Source: Collinsella tanakaei (lineage in GTDB: Bacteria > Actinomycetota > Coriobacteriia > Coriobacteriales > Coriobacteriaceae). From it: DNA of 64,000 bases. Positions 54,805 to 64,000 of the stretch are shown here, piece after piece. The notes beneath the pieces were generated by a model. It was not told where the DNA came from. It saw only the letters and a list, made by a program, of their open reading frames with translations, and searched no databases. The first letter of the stretch is position 1; the number at the start of each line of letters is the position of its first letter. Where the stretch lies: the NCBI RefSeq assembly GCF_021531055.1, contig NZ_JADYTL010000007.1:81228-145227 (forward strand). The letters run 5' to 3'. Both the position numbers and the translations under genes were made by a program.

Positions 54805-56244
54805 ATGCAGAGCCCCGTCGTCACGAACAACATAGAGACGCTCTCCTCCACGCGAGAGAATCACTACTTCGACCGTAAGAGCGCGAGGATCAAGCCTGAG
54901 GACCTCGCCCGGCACGTCGTGGCCTTCGCCAACGCGTCGGGCGGGAAGATCGTCGTGGGCATAGAGGACGACGGGACCGTGACCGGCTTCGCCCGCCAGG
55001 GCGCCCGCGACCCCGAGCGCTTCGAGCAGTGCGCCATCACCGACTGCTCCCCGGCGCCCGACGTCTCCTTCACGCGCGTGCCCACCGCCAACTCCTCCGG
55101 CGAGGACGACTTCGTGCTCGTCATGGACGTCGAGCCGTCGACCAACCGCGTCATCACGCGGCGCAAGGACGGCGCGGTGTTCCTGCGGCAGGGCGACCAG
55201 AGCAAGGCGCTCGGCTACGAGCAGATACGCGCGCTCGAGTACGACAAGAACCAGCGCGTCTTCGAGGACGAGCTCGTCGAGGACTCCGGAATCGGGGACG
55301 TGGACCGCGAGGTCCTCGCTCGCTACAAGGAGATCCTCGGCACGGACGCCTCCGACGAGCAGGTCCTCCGCTCCAGGCGCTTCATGCGCGACGGGCGCCT
55401 CACTGTGGCGGGGCTCCTGCTCTTCGGCGAGTGCCCGGCCGCTTTCCTCCCGCAGGCGCGCGTGCGCGTGCTCCGCTTCGACGGGACCAAGATGGAGACC
55501 GGCGAGCGGCTGAACACGACCAAGGACGTCACGTTCGACGGGCCCATCCCCAAGATCGTCGACGGGGCCTTCTCCCTCATCTCCGGGATGCTGAGGGAAT
55601 TCCAGTTCCTCGGGAGCGACGGCAGGTTCCAGACCGTCCCCGAGTACCCCGAGTTCGCCTGGTTCGAAGGCTTGGTCAACGCCGTCACCCACCGCGACTA
55701 CGCCTACGCGGGAGACTACATCCGGGTCTCCATGTACGACGACAGGCTCGAGATCCTGAGCCCGGGCAGGCTCCCCAACACGGTCACGCTCGACAACATG
55801 TGCGAGACGCGCTACTCGAGGAATCCCAGGATCGCGCGCACCCTCGTGGAGTTCGGCTGGGTCCGGGAGCTCAACGAGGGCGTGAAGCGCATCTACACCG
55901 AGATGCAGAGGCTCCTGCTCAACGACCCGGTCTTCAGCGAGCCGGACGGGACGAAGGTCCAGCTCACGCTGGAGAACAACATCGTCGCGAGGACCCTCAG
56001 GCAGCGGGACGCCCTCGAGGACAGGATTTCCCGGGAGGTTTTGGATGGCCTCGGCGAGTACGAGCTTGTTGCGGTTCAGGCTGCTTATGCGAGGGGCCGC
56101 GTGACGACGAAGGGGCTTGCGGAGCTCATAGGCAGGAGTGCAAAATCTTCCTCTGCCATTCTTAAGAGTCTTGATGCCAAGGGTGTGCTTGTTTGGCACG
56201 GCACCTCAAGGACCGACCCTGCGCAGTACTACTCGCTCCCATAG
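54805..56244 (+). CDS. AlbA_2 (Schlafen AAA_4) / HATPase_4 protein with C-terminal winged helix
   Basis: 479 aa. Residues 10-130 are an AlbA_2/AAA_4 domain (ENHYFDRKSARIKPEDLARH, FANASGGKIVVGIEDDGTV). Residues about 270-390 are the HATPase_c_4 domain (EFAWFEGLVNAVTHRDYAY, DDRLEILSPGRLPNTV, RYSRNPRIARTLVEFGWVRELNEGVKRI). The last 60 residues form a winged-helix-like segment (VTTKGLAELIGRSAKSSSAILKSLDAKGVLVWHG). Proteins of this class are annotated as transcriptional regulators, with proven roles in few cases. GGGGGTGG lies before the ATG. Codon choice in the last 210 bp is clearly more T/A-rich than before. A phased repeat array begins 4 bp after the stop. Confidence 0.85.
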   Translation: MQSPVVTNNIETLSSTRENHYFDRKSARIKPEDLARHVVAFANASGGKIVVGIEDDGTVTGFARQGARDPERFEQCAITDCSPAPDVSFTRVPTANSSGEDDFVLVMDVEPSTNRVITRRKDGAVFLRQGDQSKALGYEQIRALEYDKNQRVFEDELVEDSGIGDVDREVLARYKEILGTDASDEQVLRSRRFMRDGRLTVAGLLLFGECPAAFLPQARVRVLRFDGTKMETGERLNTTKDVTFDGPIPKIVDGAFSLISGMLREFQFLGSDGRFQTVPEYPEFAWFEGLVNAVTHRDYAYAGDYIRVSMYDDRLEILSPGRLPNTVTLDNMCETRYSRNPRIARTLVEFGWVRELNEGVKRIYTEMQRLLLNDPVFSEPDGTKVQLTLENNIVARTLRQRDALEDRISREVLDGLGEYELVAVQAAYARGRVTTKGLAELIGRSAKSSSAILKSLDAKGVLVWHGTSRTDPAQYYSLP

Positions 56245-56247
56245 GCC

Positions 56248-56310
56248 TTCGGAGTAACTTCGGAGTATTTCGGAGTAACTTCGGAGTAGCTTCGAAGGGC
56301 TTCGGCCGCC
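56248..56310. repeat. Helically phased TTCGGAGTA array 3' of the AlbA_2/HATPase gene, block 1
   Basis: TTCGGAGTA or close variants start at 56248, 56259, 56269, 56280, 56291 and 56301; steps are 11, 10, 11, 11 and 10 bp, about one helical turn each. The block begins 4 bp after the stop codon. It lies in a 426-bp gap before rfbB whose remainder (56446-56670) holds only the likely rfbB promoter region. Confidence 0.93.
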
Positions 56311-56403
56311 TGCGCGTGGCAAGACGGCGCCAGAAAGATCCTTTACCTGTGGGTTCATCCTCGATTCCGGGGCTCAAGGGCTGATTGGCGAAGCGCTGGA
56401 AGG

Positions 56404-56445
56404 TTCGGAGTAACTTCGGAGTATTTCGGAGTAGCTCCGAAGCGG
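56404..56445. repeat. Helically phased TTCGGAGTA array, block 2
   Basis: Starts at 56404, 56415, 56425 and a variant at 56436 (CTCCGAAG); steps 11, 10 and 11 bp. Same motif and phase as block 1, separated by 100 bp with no repeats. Confidence 0.92.
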
Positions 56446-56565
56446 TGCGCTAGGCGAGAAGGTGGAAAGAGGGTTGATTCTCGCTACGCTGAGCCACTGT
56501 GCATGGTGTCTCGTCGCCTTTTCGTTCTCGCAAAAGGTTCAAGGGTAATTTGGCATGCAATGTGA

Positions 56566-57687
<1,122 letters not shown>

Positions 57688-57696
57688 TGGTGCGCA

Positions 57697-57813
57697 GAAA
57701 AACGTCAGACGTACTTTCACGCCATTTGTGCCCATGGGTTTGTCTCACCTACAGGCGTCTATATGAGACAAACCCATGGGAAAAAGAATCGGGTGAAAAA
57801 ACGTCAGACGTAA
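57697..57813. repeat. Imperfect inverted repeat, CCCATGGGTTTGTCTCA family (family E, copies 1 and 2)
   Basis: Perfect inner arms at 57731-57747 and 57764-57780 with a 16-nt loop. Outside them, GAAAAACGTCAGACGTA (57697-57713) and GAAAAAACGTCAGACGTA (57795-57812) read in the same direction. It starts 10 bp after the rfbB stop. A third copy is at 61173. Confidence 0.88.
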
Positions 57814-57893
57814 TCCCGCCAACGCACCCCCTCGTTGCCAGGATGCCCGTCGCCACATCCGGTTATGATTCGTAACAATCATGGCCCGCGGCG

Positions 57894-57921
57894 TTGACTC
57901 TCCTGTTCGACCTGCTATCCT
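57894..57921 (+). promoter_or_regulatory. Promoter of the SPATG surface protein gene
   Basis: -35 TTGACT (57894-57899) and extended -10 TGCTATCCT (57913-57921), 16-bp spacing. Confidence 0.65.
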
Positions 57922-57978
57922 CATATCATTGGAGTGAGGTCGGGTCCTCAGCTCAATAGAATAGAAGGAGTACTCCTC

Positions 57979-58581
57979 ATGAAGAAGATCGTTTCCATGG
58001 TCGCTGCCGCCATGATGGTCATGGCTCTGCCTGGCGTCGCCGTTGCAGCGCAGTTCAGCAGTCCGAGCGGTACCACCGTTACCGCCCCCGGCACCAACGT
58101 CGCCCTGTCCGTCTCCGGCGATGTGTCGAGCGCGAGCGGCAGCGGCTACATTTCGGTCGAGCCCTCCTCGGTCGTTGCTTCCAACGTGCCCGAGGGCGTG
58201 ACCCCGCTGGCGTCCTTCGAGGTCGTCGCCGAGGGCGATGCCGAGTTCACCGAGCTCACCCTCGTCTTCAGCGTGGGCACCCAGTACGCCGGCGCCGACG
58301 CCACCGTCTACATCACCCATGGTGACGGCTCCAACGACGTGATGGAGACCACCGTCGCCGCCGACGGCACCGTGTCCATCACCGTCGACCGTCTCTCCGT
58401 CTTCAGCATCGTGGTCGACGAGTCCACGGTTCCGGCTGACGGCGAGGGCGTTGCCACCGACACCTCTGCCACCTCTCCCGCCACGGGCGTCGTCATCGCT
58501 CCCGTTGCCGCCATCACCGCCGCCGCCGCTGCCGGTGCCGGTGCGGTTGCCGTGACGATCCGCAAGAAGGTCACCAAGTAA
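57979..58581 (+). CDS. Secreted, probably sortase-anchored protein (SPATG motif)
   Basis: 200 aa. A signal peptide (MKKIVSMVAAAMMVMALPGVAVAA, cleavage after AVAA) is followed by a Ser/Thr/Gly-rich beta-type region of about 140 residues. Near the C-terminus is SPATG (about residue 167), then a hydrophobic stretch VVIAPVAAITAAAAAGAGAVAV and a basic end IRKKVTK. That order is a cell-wall sorting signal. Class B sortases in clostridia use (S/P)PxTG motifs, and a class B sortase gene is next. ATG 57979 with GAAGGAG. A strong terminator follows, so it is transcribed alone, likely at a high level. Confidence 0.8.
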   Translation: MKKIVSMVAAAMMVMALPGVAVAAQFSSPSGTTVTAPGTNVALSVSGDVSSASGSGYISVEPSSVVASNVPEGVTPLASFEVVAEGDAEFTELTLVFSVGTQYAGADATVYITHGDGSNDVMETTVAADGTVSITVDRLSVFSIVVDESTVPADGEGVATDTSATSPATGVVIAPVAAITAAAAAGAGAVAVTIRKKVTK

Positions 58582-58623
58582 CCTGGCCTTTGCGCACTGA
58601 CGGCAATGGTGTGCCGTATGTAT

Positions 58624-58652
58624 GAGGGACCCGTTACCGCGGGTCCCTTTTT
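58624..58652 (+). terminator. Rho-independent terminator
   Basis: AGGGACCCG, TTAC loop, CGCGGGTCCC and TTTTT: a near-perfect stem with T-tract, 45 bp after the SPATG gene. Confidence 0.92.
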
Positions 58653-58865
58653 GCACGTAGAGGGGTATCACAGCAAGGGCACCGTGGTTTGAGGGCGGAT
58701 GCGCGTCCGGACCTGCGCCGCATGTTCCGGCCTGCGCGGCAGGTTCCGCTGGGTTCCAGCCCCGGTTCGCAAGCCCCACAGGTTCCGCCGGGCCTCAGCC
58801 TCGGTTCCCAAGCCCCGCCGGGCCCCAGCCCTGCTCCCCAGCCCCTCATCGCACGAAAGGATCGT

Positions 58866-59693
58866 ATGGACGATCGAGATACGCAGGATTCGCCGACTTC
58901 GTCGCCGCAGCCCAAGCGGAAAGGCATCGCGCCGTTGGTGGCGCTGCTGGTCGTGCTCGTGGTTATCGCGGTGTCGGGCGGCGTGTACCTCTATTCGCTG
59001 CACGCTTCCGCGGAGCGCGAGCTCGCCCGGCAGCAGGAGCTCGGTACGCCCGACGCCCCTGAGGCGGATGCCGAGGCCGAGCCGGAGCCCGAGTTGCCCG
59101 ACAACCCGATCGACTTCGGCGCGCTCAAGGCGGAGAACTCCGACGTGTACGCGTGGGTCTCGGTTCCCGGCACGGACGTGGACTTCCCGGTGGTCCAAAG
59201 CACGGTGGACGATAACTTCTACCTTCGCCGCGGCCTGGACAAGGAGTACTCCGACTACGGGACCATCTTCAGCCAGAGCATGAACGCGACCGATTTCTCC
59301 GATCCGGTGACCGTGCTGTATGGCCATAACTCCATCGACGGCATGATGTTCGCGTCGCTCCATCGCTTTGAGGACAAGGAGTTCTTCGACGAGCACGAGG
59401 ACATGTACATCTACATGCCCGGGCACATCCTCACGTACCGGATCATCGCTGCCTACCGCTACGACGACCGACACATTCTCAACAGCTTCGACATGTCCGA
59501 TACCAAGGTGCGCCGGGAGTATTTCGATTCAGTGCTCGATCCGACCTCTATGGTCGTGAACGTCCGCGAGGGCGCGACGCTCGATGTGGACGATAAGATC
59601 GTGCAGCTCAGTACGTGCCCGACCGAAGGCTCGGTCAGCGGCAACCGCTATCTTGTGACGGGGGTTCTCGTTGACGACCAGCAGACCAAATAA
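58866..59693 (+). CDS. Class B sortase
   Basis: 275-aa transpeptidase that anchors surface proteins. One N-terminal membrane helix (about residues 26-48, LVALLVVLVVIAVSGGVYLY), an acidic spacer, then the catalytic domain. It begins with IDFGALKAENSDVYAWVSVPG, the class B start (FDxLKxxNxDxxxWIxIPGT-like), and has VLYGHNS (His), VQLSTC (Cys) and SGNRYLVTG (Arg). ATG 58866 with AAAGGA. The 280-bp gap before it carries imperfect tandem repeats (GGTTCsCAAGCCCC-type) of no known role. Likely substrates are the SPATG protein and the LPTTG adhesin nearby. Confidence 0.92.
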   Translation: MDDRDTQDSPTSSPQPKRKGIAPLVALLVVLVVIAVSGGVYLYSLHASAERELARQQELGTPDAPEADAEAEPEPELPDNPIDFGALKAENSDVYAWVSVPGTDVDFPVVQSTVDDNFYLRRGLDKEYSDYGTIFSQSMNATDFSDPVTVLYGHNSIDGMMFASLHRFEDKEFFDEHEDMYIYMPGHILTYRIIAAYRYDDRHILNSFDMSDTKVRREYFDSVLDPTSMVVNVREGATLDVDDKIVQLSTCPTEGSVSGNRYLVTGVLVDDQQTK

Positions 59694-61170
59694 CGAAGAG
59701 GCGCGCGAGGACGGTCTCGCGGCTCCGGCCCGCTCGGGCAGGCACTTCAAGGCTTCCGCTCCTGCGGAGGCGCCGATCGACGCGGCCGGCATGGGGGAGG
59801 AGCTGCCGTCCGCGTCTGCGCCCCAGGTGGCGGCGGGCGGTGATGACCTGCCGGCTCCTTCGGCGCCGGGCAGGCGTTTTAAGCCGAAGCCGGCGGTGCC
59901 GGATGCGGATGAGGACGAGCCCGCTGCCGTGGGTGCGCGTTTCGCCGCGCCTTCGACGGCTGCGGGTGAGGTTGAGTCGGCCGCTGCTGCGGCGACCACC
60001 GATGTCGCGCCCGCTGCCGACGCCGCACCTGCCGCTGACGCTACGCCTGACGCGGGTGAGCCCGTCACCGATCACGAGCCAGACGACGGCGACGAGCCGG
60101 TGAAGGCCGTCCGCTTTGACGCCGCCGAGCCCGACAAACCTGCGCGCCGCAAGATGCCGCTGCCGCTCAAGGTGGTGCTCGTCCTTGTGGCGGTGCTGGC
60201 GGTTGCCGGCGGCGGCACCGCGCTTGCGCTTAAGCTGATGATCGATCGCGGTGGCGAGGCGCTGCACGAGGCGTCGAACCCCGAGGACATCCAGACCTCG
60301 GAGAACGCCGACACCCAGGACGACGGTCTGACGGTCGAGTACAACGGCACGACCTATCGCTACAACGAGAACATCGTGTCCATCGTCGTCATGGGGTATG
60401 ACCGTCGCGAAGATGTGAGCGTGACCGGTGCCGCGGGACAGGCTGACGCCGTGATGGTCGTGGCATTCGACATGCGCACGGGCGAGATGCGCATCATCGG
60501 CATCCCGCGCGACACCATGGTCGATGTTGACGAGAACGTGGGCGACTCGTTTATGGGCCAGGATAAGATGCAGCTTGCTCTGTCGTTCAGTTATGGTGAT
60601 GGATATGAGTCGAGCAGCGAGAACGTGGTCCGCGCCGTTTCGCGCATCCTGTACAACATGCCCATGAACTATTACGTTGCTCTCGACATGCAGGGGATTG
60701 GTCCCATCAACGACGCGGTTGGCGGTGTTTCGCTCACTCCGATCGAGACCATCCCCGATACGTCGATTGTCAAAGATGTGCCGACGACGTTGTATGGATA
60801 TGAGGCCATGCGGTACGTGCAGTATCGAGACATCACGCAGCTCGAAAGCTCGCTCGACCGCCAGGCGCGTCAATCCCAGTACCTCAAGGCCTTCTTCTCG
60901 CAGGCCATCGCCACGGCGGCGGGCGACCCGGCGGCACTCGTCGGACTCTACCGGACCGCGCTCGACTACGGCTTCACCAATATGGGCATCAGCGAGTTCG
61001 CCTTCCTGGCGGCGATCCTCGTGGAGCACGGCATGGACGACCTCGATGTCACGACACTCAAGGGCACGGCGGAGAAGGGCTCCCAGTACGTGGAGTACAC
61101 GCTCGATCAGGACAGCGTGTACGAGACGGTGCTCGACGTGTACTACACTCCCGTGGAAGATGCGGAATAG
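59671..61170 (+). CDS. LytR-CpsA-Psr (LCP) glycopolymer transferase
   Basis: 499 aa. A long Ala/Glu/Asp-rich cytoplasmic region (about residues 1-160) leads to one membrane helix (LPLKVVLVLVAVLAVAGGGTAL), then the outer LCP domain (about 230-430). Key motifs: VVMGYDRREDVSVTG, AGQADAVMVVAFD, GIPRDTMVDVDE, and MRYVQYRD. LCP proteins join undecaprenyl-linked polymers to peptidoglycan, so it could attach the polysaccharide made by the 35-53 kb operon. The TTG start at 59671 overlaps the sortase stop by 23 bp with GGGGGT upstream. A family-E repeat follows. Confidence 0.9.
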   Translation: MTTSRPNNEEAREDGLAAPARSGRHFKASAPAEAPIDAAGMGEELPSASAPQVAAGGDDLPAPSAPGRRFKPKPAVPDADEDEPAAVGARFAAPSTAAGEVESAAAAATTDVAPAADAAPAADATPDAGEPVTDHEPDDGDEPVKAVRFDAAEPDKPARRKMPLPLKVVLVLVAVLAVAGGGTALALKLMIDRGGEALHEASNPEDIQTSENADTQDDGLTVEYNGTTYRYNENIVSIVVMGYDRREDVSVTGAAGQADAVMVVAFDMRTGEMRIIGIPRDTMVDVDENVGDSFMGQDKMQLALSFSYGDGYESSSENVVRAVSRILYNMPMNYYVALDMQGIGPINDAVGGVSLTPIETIPDTSIVKDVPTTLYGYEAMRYVQYRDITQLESSLDRQARQSQYLKAFFSQAIATAAGDPAALVGLYRTALDYGFTNMGISEFAFLAAILVEHGMDDLDVTTLKGTAEKGSQYVEYTLDQDSVYETVLDVYYTPVEDAE

Positions 61171-61172
61171 TG

Positions 61173-61225
61173 TGAAAAACGTCAGTCGTTGCTTCACGCC
61201 GTTTGCGCCCATGGGTTTGTTCACC
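61173..61225. repeat. Family E repeat, copy 3
   Basis: GTGAAAAACGTCAGTCGTTG... to ...CCCATGGGTTTGTTCACC, matching copy 1 at 57.7 kb over most of its length. It lies between the LCP stop (61168-61170) and the adhesin remnant, and contributes the ATG at 61211. Confidence 0.85.
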
Positions 61226-63909
61226 TTCCAGGTGGACGACAAGGGCCAGATCGTGAACGAGTCCGGTGAGGGCTACACCGTCGGGGACGGCAAGCTCACC
61301 ATCGTCGCCAACGACACGCCCATCGAGGCCAAGATCGTGAAGACGGACGAGGCAGGCATTTCGCTGCCCGGCGCCACCTTCACGATCACGAACACGGCCG
61401 ACGCCGATGACGTCAAGACCGTGACGACGGACAGAAGGGCAGCTTCGAGCTCGACTCCCACTGGCTGGTCGCAGGCAACACGTACACCATCGAGGAGACC
61501 AGTGCGCCCGATACCTACGAGCTGGCCGGTAAGGCTACCTTCGAGGTGATGGATGACGGCAGCATCGTGTTCCTGAACGATGACGATGATGACCCGAGCA
61601 CCGCTATCAAGGGCGAGGGCGGTTCCGGTACGTATCTGTCCACTAACGACGAGGGCGTCGCGGTCATCACGGCTACCGATACCGGTATCGCGGTGCAGCT
61701 GACCAAGGTCGCCAAGGGCGGCACTCCGACGCTCGCGGGCGCGGTGTTCGAGCTTGCCGAGAACGGTGCGGTTATCGATACCCTTGAGCTCGGCGATGCG
61801 GGCATGACCGCCCTGCCTGGCCTGGTGGCCGGCCACACCTACACGCTGACCGAGACGGTCGCGCCGGCGGGCTTTGAGCTCAACGGAACGCCGTACGAGT
61901 TCACGGTCAAGGCCGATGGCACCATCGAGGCGGACGATCAGGCCGGCTACAGCTTCGACGGCGACGCCACCATCACCATCACCGCCGAGGATACGCCGAT
62001 CGAGGTCACGCTCAACAAGGCCGATCTGGGCGACGAGCTGCTGGAAGGCGCGGTCTTCGAGATCGCCGGAACCTTCGCCGACGGCACGGGTAAGCCGGGC
62101 GACGCCGCTCCGCGCACTCTTACGCTCGAGAACGGCACCATCACGATCGAGAACCTGATCGCCACGCGCGACGGCGGAACCGAGTACGTGTACGAGCTGA
62201 CCGAGAAGACGGCCCCTGCGGGCTACGAGCTCGTCGACCCGTTCCGGTTCACGGTGGACGTCGACGGTAACGCGGTTCCCGTCGACGACGAGCGCCCGGA
62301 TGCCGATAGCTCCGGCTACGACGTCGAGGACGACGCGCTCACCGCGCACGACACCCCGGTCGAGGCAAAGCTCGTGAAGGTGGACGAGGCGGACGAGCCG
62401 CTCCCCGGTGCGATCTTCGAGATCACCGGCACCTTTACCGGCGACCTCGCCGATCAGGATTCGCTGATGCTCGAGGCTACGGCTGACGACGGCGCGGTGA
62501 CGATCCCCACGGCCGTGCTCATAGCAGGCAACACCTACACGGTGCGCGAGGTTACCGCGCCCGCAGGGTATGAGCTTGCCGGTACGGCTACGTTCACCGT
62601 CAATGCCGACGGCACCCTGACGTTCACGGATGCTGACGGTGACGGCAGCGCCGACATCGCGGACGGCACCGGTACCTATGTGACCGACGAATCCGACGGT
62701 ATCGCGGTGATCACCGCGACCGACCTGCTCGCCGAGCTCACGGTGAGCAAGATCAACGGCGAGAGCAGCCTGCTGCCGGGCGCCACGATCACGCTCACCG
62801 AGGTTCTGGCCGAGGACGCTCCGGAAGGCGCTCAGCCGCAGAGCTTCCAGGCGACGACCGACGAAACCGGCACGGTGACCTTCACCGGCCTGGTCGCTGG
62901 CACGACCTACGAGCTCGCCGAGACCGCCGCTCCCGCCGGTTACGAGCGGGTGGAAGAGACCATGCTGATCGTCGTCCAGCCTGACGGCACGGTGGTGGCC
63001 GCGAGCGATACCTCTTCGCCGGCATTCACCATCGGCCAGGACGGCGAATCGATCTCGATTCTCAACCAGCAGGTCGGCATCACGCTCGTGAAGCGCGACG
63101 CGCAGGGTCACGGTCTGGTGGGCGCCGAGTTCACCATGACCGGTGAGTTCCCGGATGGCACCACCGAGCGGACGTTCGTGTCCGACGAGTACGGCGTGGT
63201 GTTCGGCGAGCTGTCGCTGATCGGCTCCGCCGAGGGTACGCCCTACGTGCTGACCGAGACCAAGGCGCCCGCGGGCTTCGAGCTGCTCGCGCCGGTGACC
63301 ATCCTCGTGTTCGAGGACGGCACGGTCGCGGTGGACGACAGCACCACCCAGGCGCCGCTCGAGCAGATCGCCGTGAGCAACGACGACGCGACCTCCATGA
63401 TCGCGTTTGAGGACACGGCCATCGAGCTGACGTTCACGAAGACGGACGCTGCGGGCAACGCGCTCGCCGGCGCGACGTTCCACGTGACCGGTACGTTTGC
63501 CGATGGCTCCACCGAGTGCACGGTGGTCAGCTCCGACGACGGCACGATCGATCTGCCGCAGCTGATGGCAGGGGAGACCTACACCGTCGAGGAGACGGAT
63601 ACGCCCACGGGTTACCTGCTGATCGAGGGTACGTTCTCGTTCACGGTGACCGAAGACGGCATGATCGAGGCCGAGAGCACGGCGACGAGCCAGCTCTTCG
63701 GCGGCTGGACGGCCGGTTACACGGTGTCCGATGACGGCTTGACGTTGACGGCGATCAACGTCGCGGCACCCGACGAGCAGCTGCCCGGCGACCTGCCCAC
63801 CACCGGCGATTCCGCACGGTTCGTGGGGCTCATCGCCGCAGCGGGCGTGGTGCTGCTCGGCGCAGGCCTGGCGTATCGCCATCGCCGCAAGTTCGCCGAC
63901 AAGCGCTAA
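61211..63909 (+). pseudogene. LPXTG adhesin remnant with seven SpaA-like domains
   Basis: Starts abruptly as FTFQVDDKGQIVNESG without a signal peptide or N-terminal head domain. The frame changes near 61430-61437: KTVTTD is followed, one frame over, by KGSFELDSHWLVAGNTYTIEE. From there it is open to the stop. Seven SpaA/Cna_B-like repeats can be counted from openings such as PIEAKIVKTDEAGISLPGATF, VQLTKVAKGGTPTLAGAVF, PIEVTLNKADLGDELLEGAVF and IELTFTKTDAAGNALAGATF, each with an E-box like YELAETAAPAGYE. The end is LPTTGDSARF, a hydrophobic stretch, and a basic tail. Isopeptide-stabilised pilus or adhesin shaft is the likely former role. An intact gene from GTG 61546 would lack export signals. 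Confidence 0.75.
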
Positions 63910-63936
63910 GCGCGGCGAGCGCACATAGGCTCGAGT

Positions 63937-63970
63937 AGTGGGGCGCGGCGTATCGCCGCGCCCCACTTTT
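63937..63970 (+). terminator. Terminator after the adhesin remnant
   Basis: AGTGGGGCGCGGCG (63937-63950), TAT loop, CGCCGCGCCCCACT (63954-63967), followed by TTT. Perfect 14-bp stem. Confidence 0.92.
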
Positions 63971-64000
63971 GTGCCCGCCGCCCGCGCCGTCCGCCGTAGC

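Noticed and set aside
56162..56377. A minus-strand frame with TPKLLR repeats over the phased array
   Set aside because: It is the translation of the short DNA repeats, with step lengths of 10 and 11 bp that do not keep frame throughout.
58654..58865. Extended sortase start upstream (Pro/Gly/Ser-rich N-terminus)
   Set aside because: The stretch is imperfect tandem repeats; AAAGGA before ATG 58866 and a normal N-terminal membrane helix favour the shorter protein.
61273..63966. An 897-codon open frame antisense to the adhesin remnant
   Set aside because: No domain or ribosome-binding site; the sense frame has clear SpaA repeats and a sorting signal.

Overview
The window is a high-GC chromosomal segment of an anaerobic actinobacterium, most likely class Coriobacteriia and Collinsella-like. 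Evidence for this is the strong G/C third-position bias, rubrerythrin, a hydrogenase-type maturation protease, a LytS/LytR pair, LoaP-type capsule control, a class B sortase with an (S)PxTG substrate, and PTS/GH4 sugar use. The assignment rests on gene content only; no 16S gene is present.

Layout. 1-2.5 kb: 3' part of a LytS-like kinase, its LytTR regulator, a YfcE-like phosphodiesterase and tRNA-Asp. 2.5-8.9 kb: Rrf2 regulator, Fe-S-less MutY-like glycosylase, rubrerythrin, maturation protease, rmuC-nth, and a 27-residue hydrophobic peptide. 9.1-13.3 kb: alpha-glucoside locus with a frameshifted GntR regulator, four copies of its probable operator, PTS EIICB and a GH4 6-phospho-glucosidase. 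13.7-34 kb: housekeeping and accessory genes (MFS, mfd, two YitT paralogues around a Fic protein, recQ, zinc-ribbon protein, 2-hydroxyacid dehydrogenase, metA, a deoxyinosine glycosylase/5-FCL fusion, M16C peptidase, EamA transporter).

35.5-53.5 kb is one polysaccharide operon. It has a probable extended -10 promoter, a structured leader of about 365 nt, a LoaP/NusG-like antiterminator, a priming sugar transferase, CapE-CapF-CapG enzymes for UDP-L-FucNAc, Ugd and a UDP-glucuronate 4-epimerase-like enzyme, and an OLD-like ATPase/Toprim gene. In its middle lies an AT-rich cassette (40.8-48.6 kb) with four glycosyltransferases, a Wzx-like flippase, a Wzy-like polymerase and an acetyltransferase. 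Downstream are a membrane protein, an AlbA_2/HATPase_4 protein with a helically phased repeat array, rfbB, and a cell-surface block: a secreted SPATG protein, sortase B, an LCP ligase and a decayed LPTTG adhesin with seven SpaA-like repeats.

Two features stand out. First, two unrelated regulator-like proteins, each ending in a winged-helix-like segment (Fic at 20.9-22.1 kb; AlbA_2/HATPase_4 at 54.8-56.2 kb), each touch a private array of short phased repeats. One has an exact 51-bp period of paired inverted arms and the other a 10-11 bp period, as if each protein carried its own operator array. Second, at least five families of palindromic repeats sit just 3' of genes. Two of them share one architecture (palindromic ends around a GTGCC core), and one is a pair of exactly 213-bp elements with the same terminal repeats but unrelated interiors.
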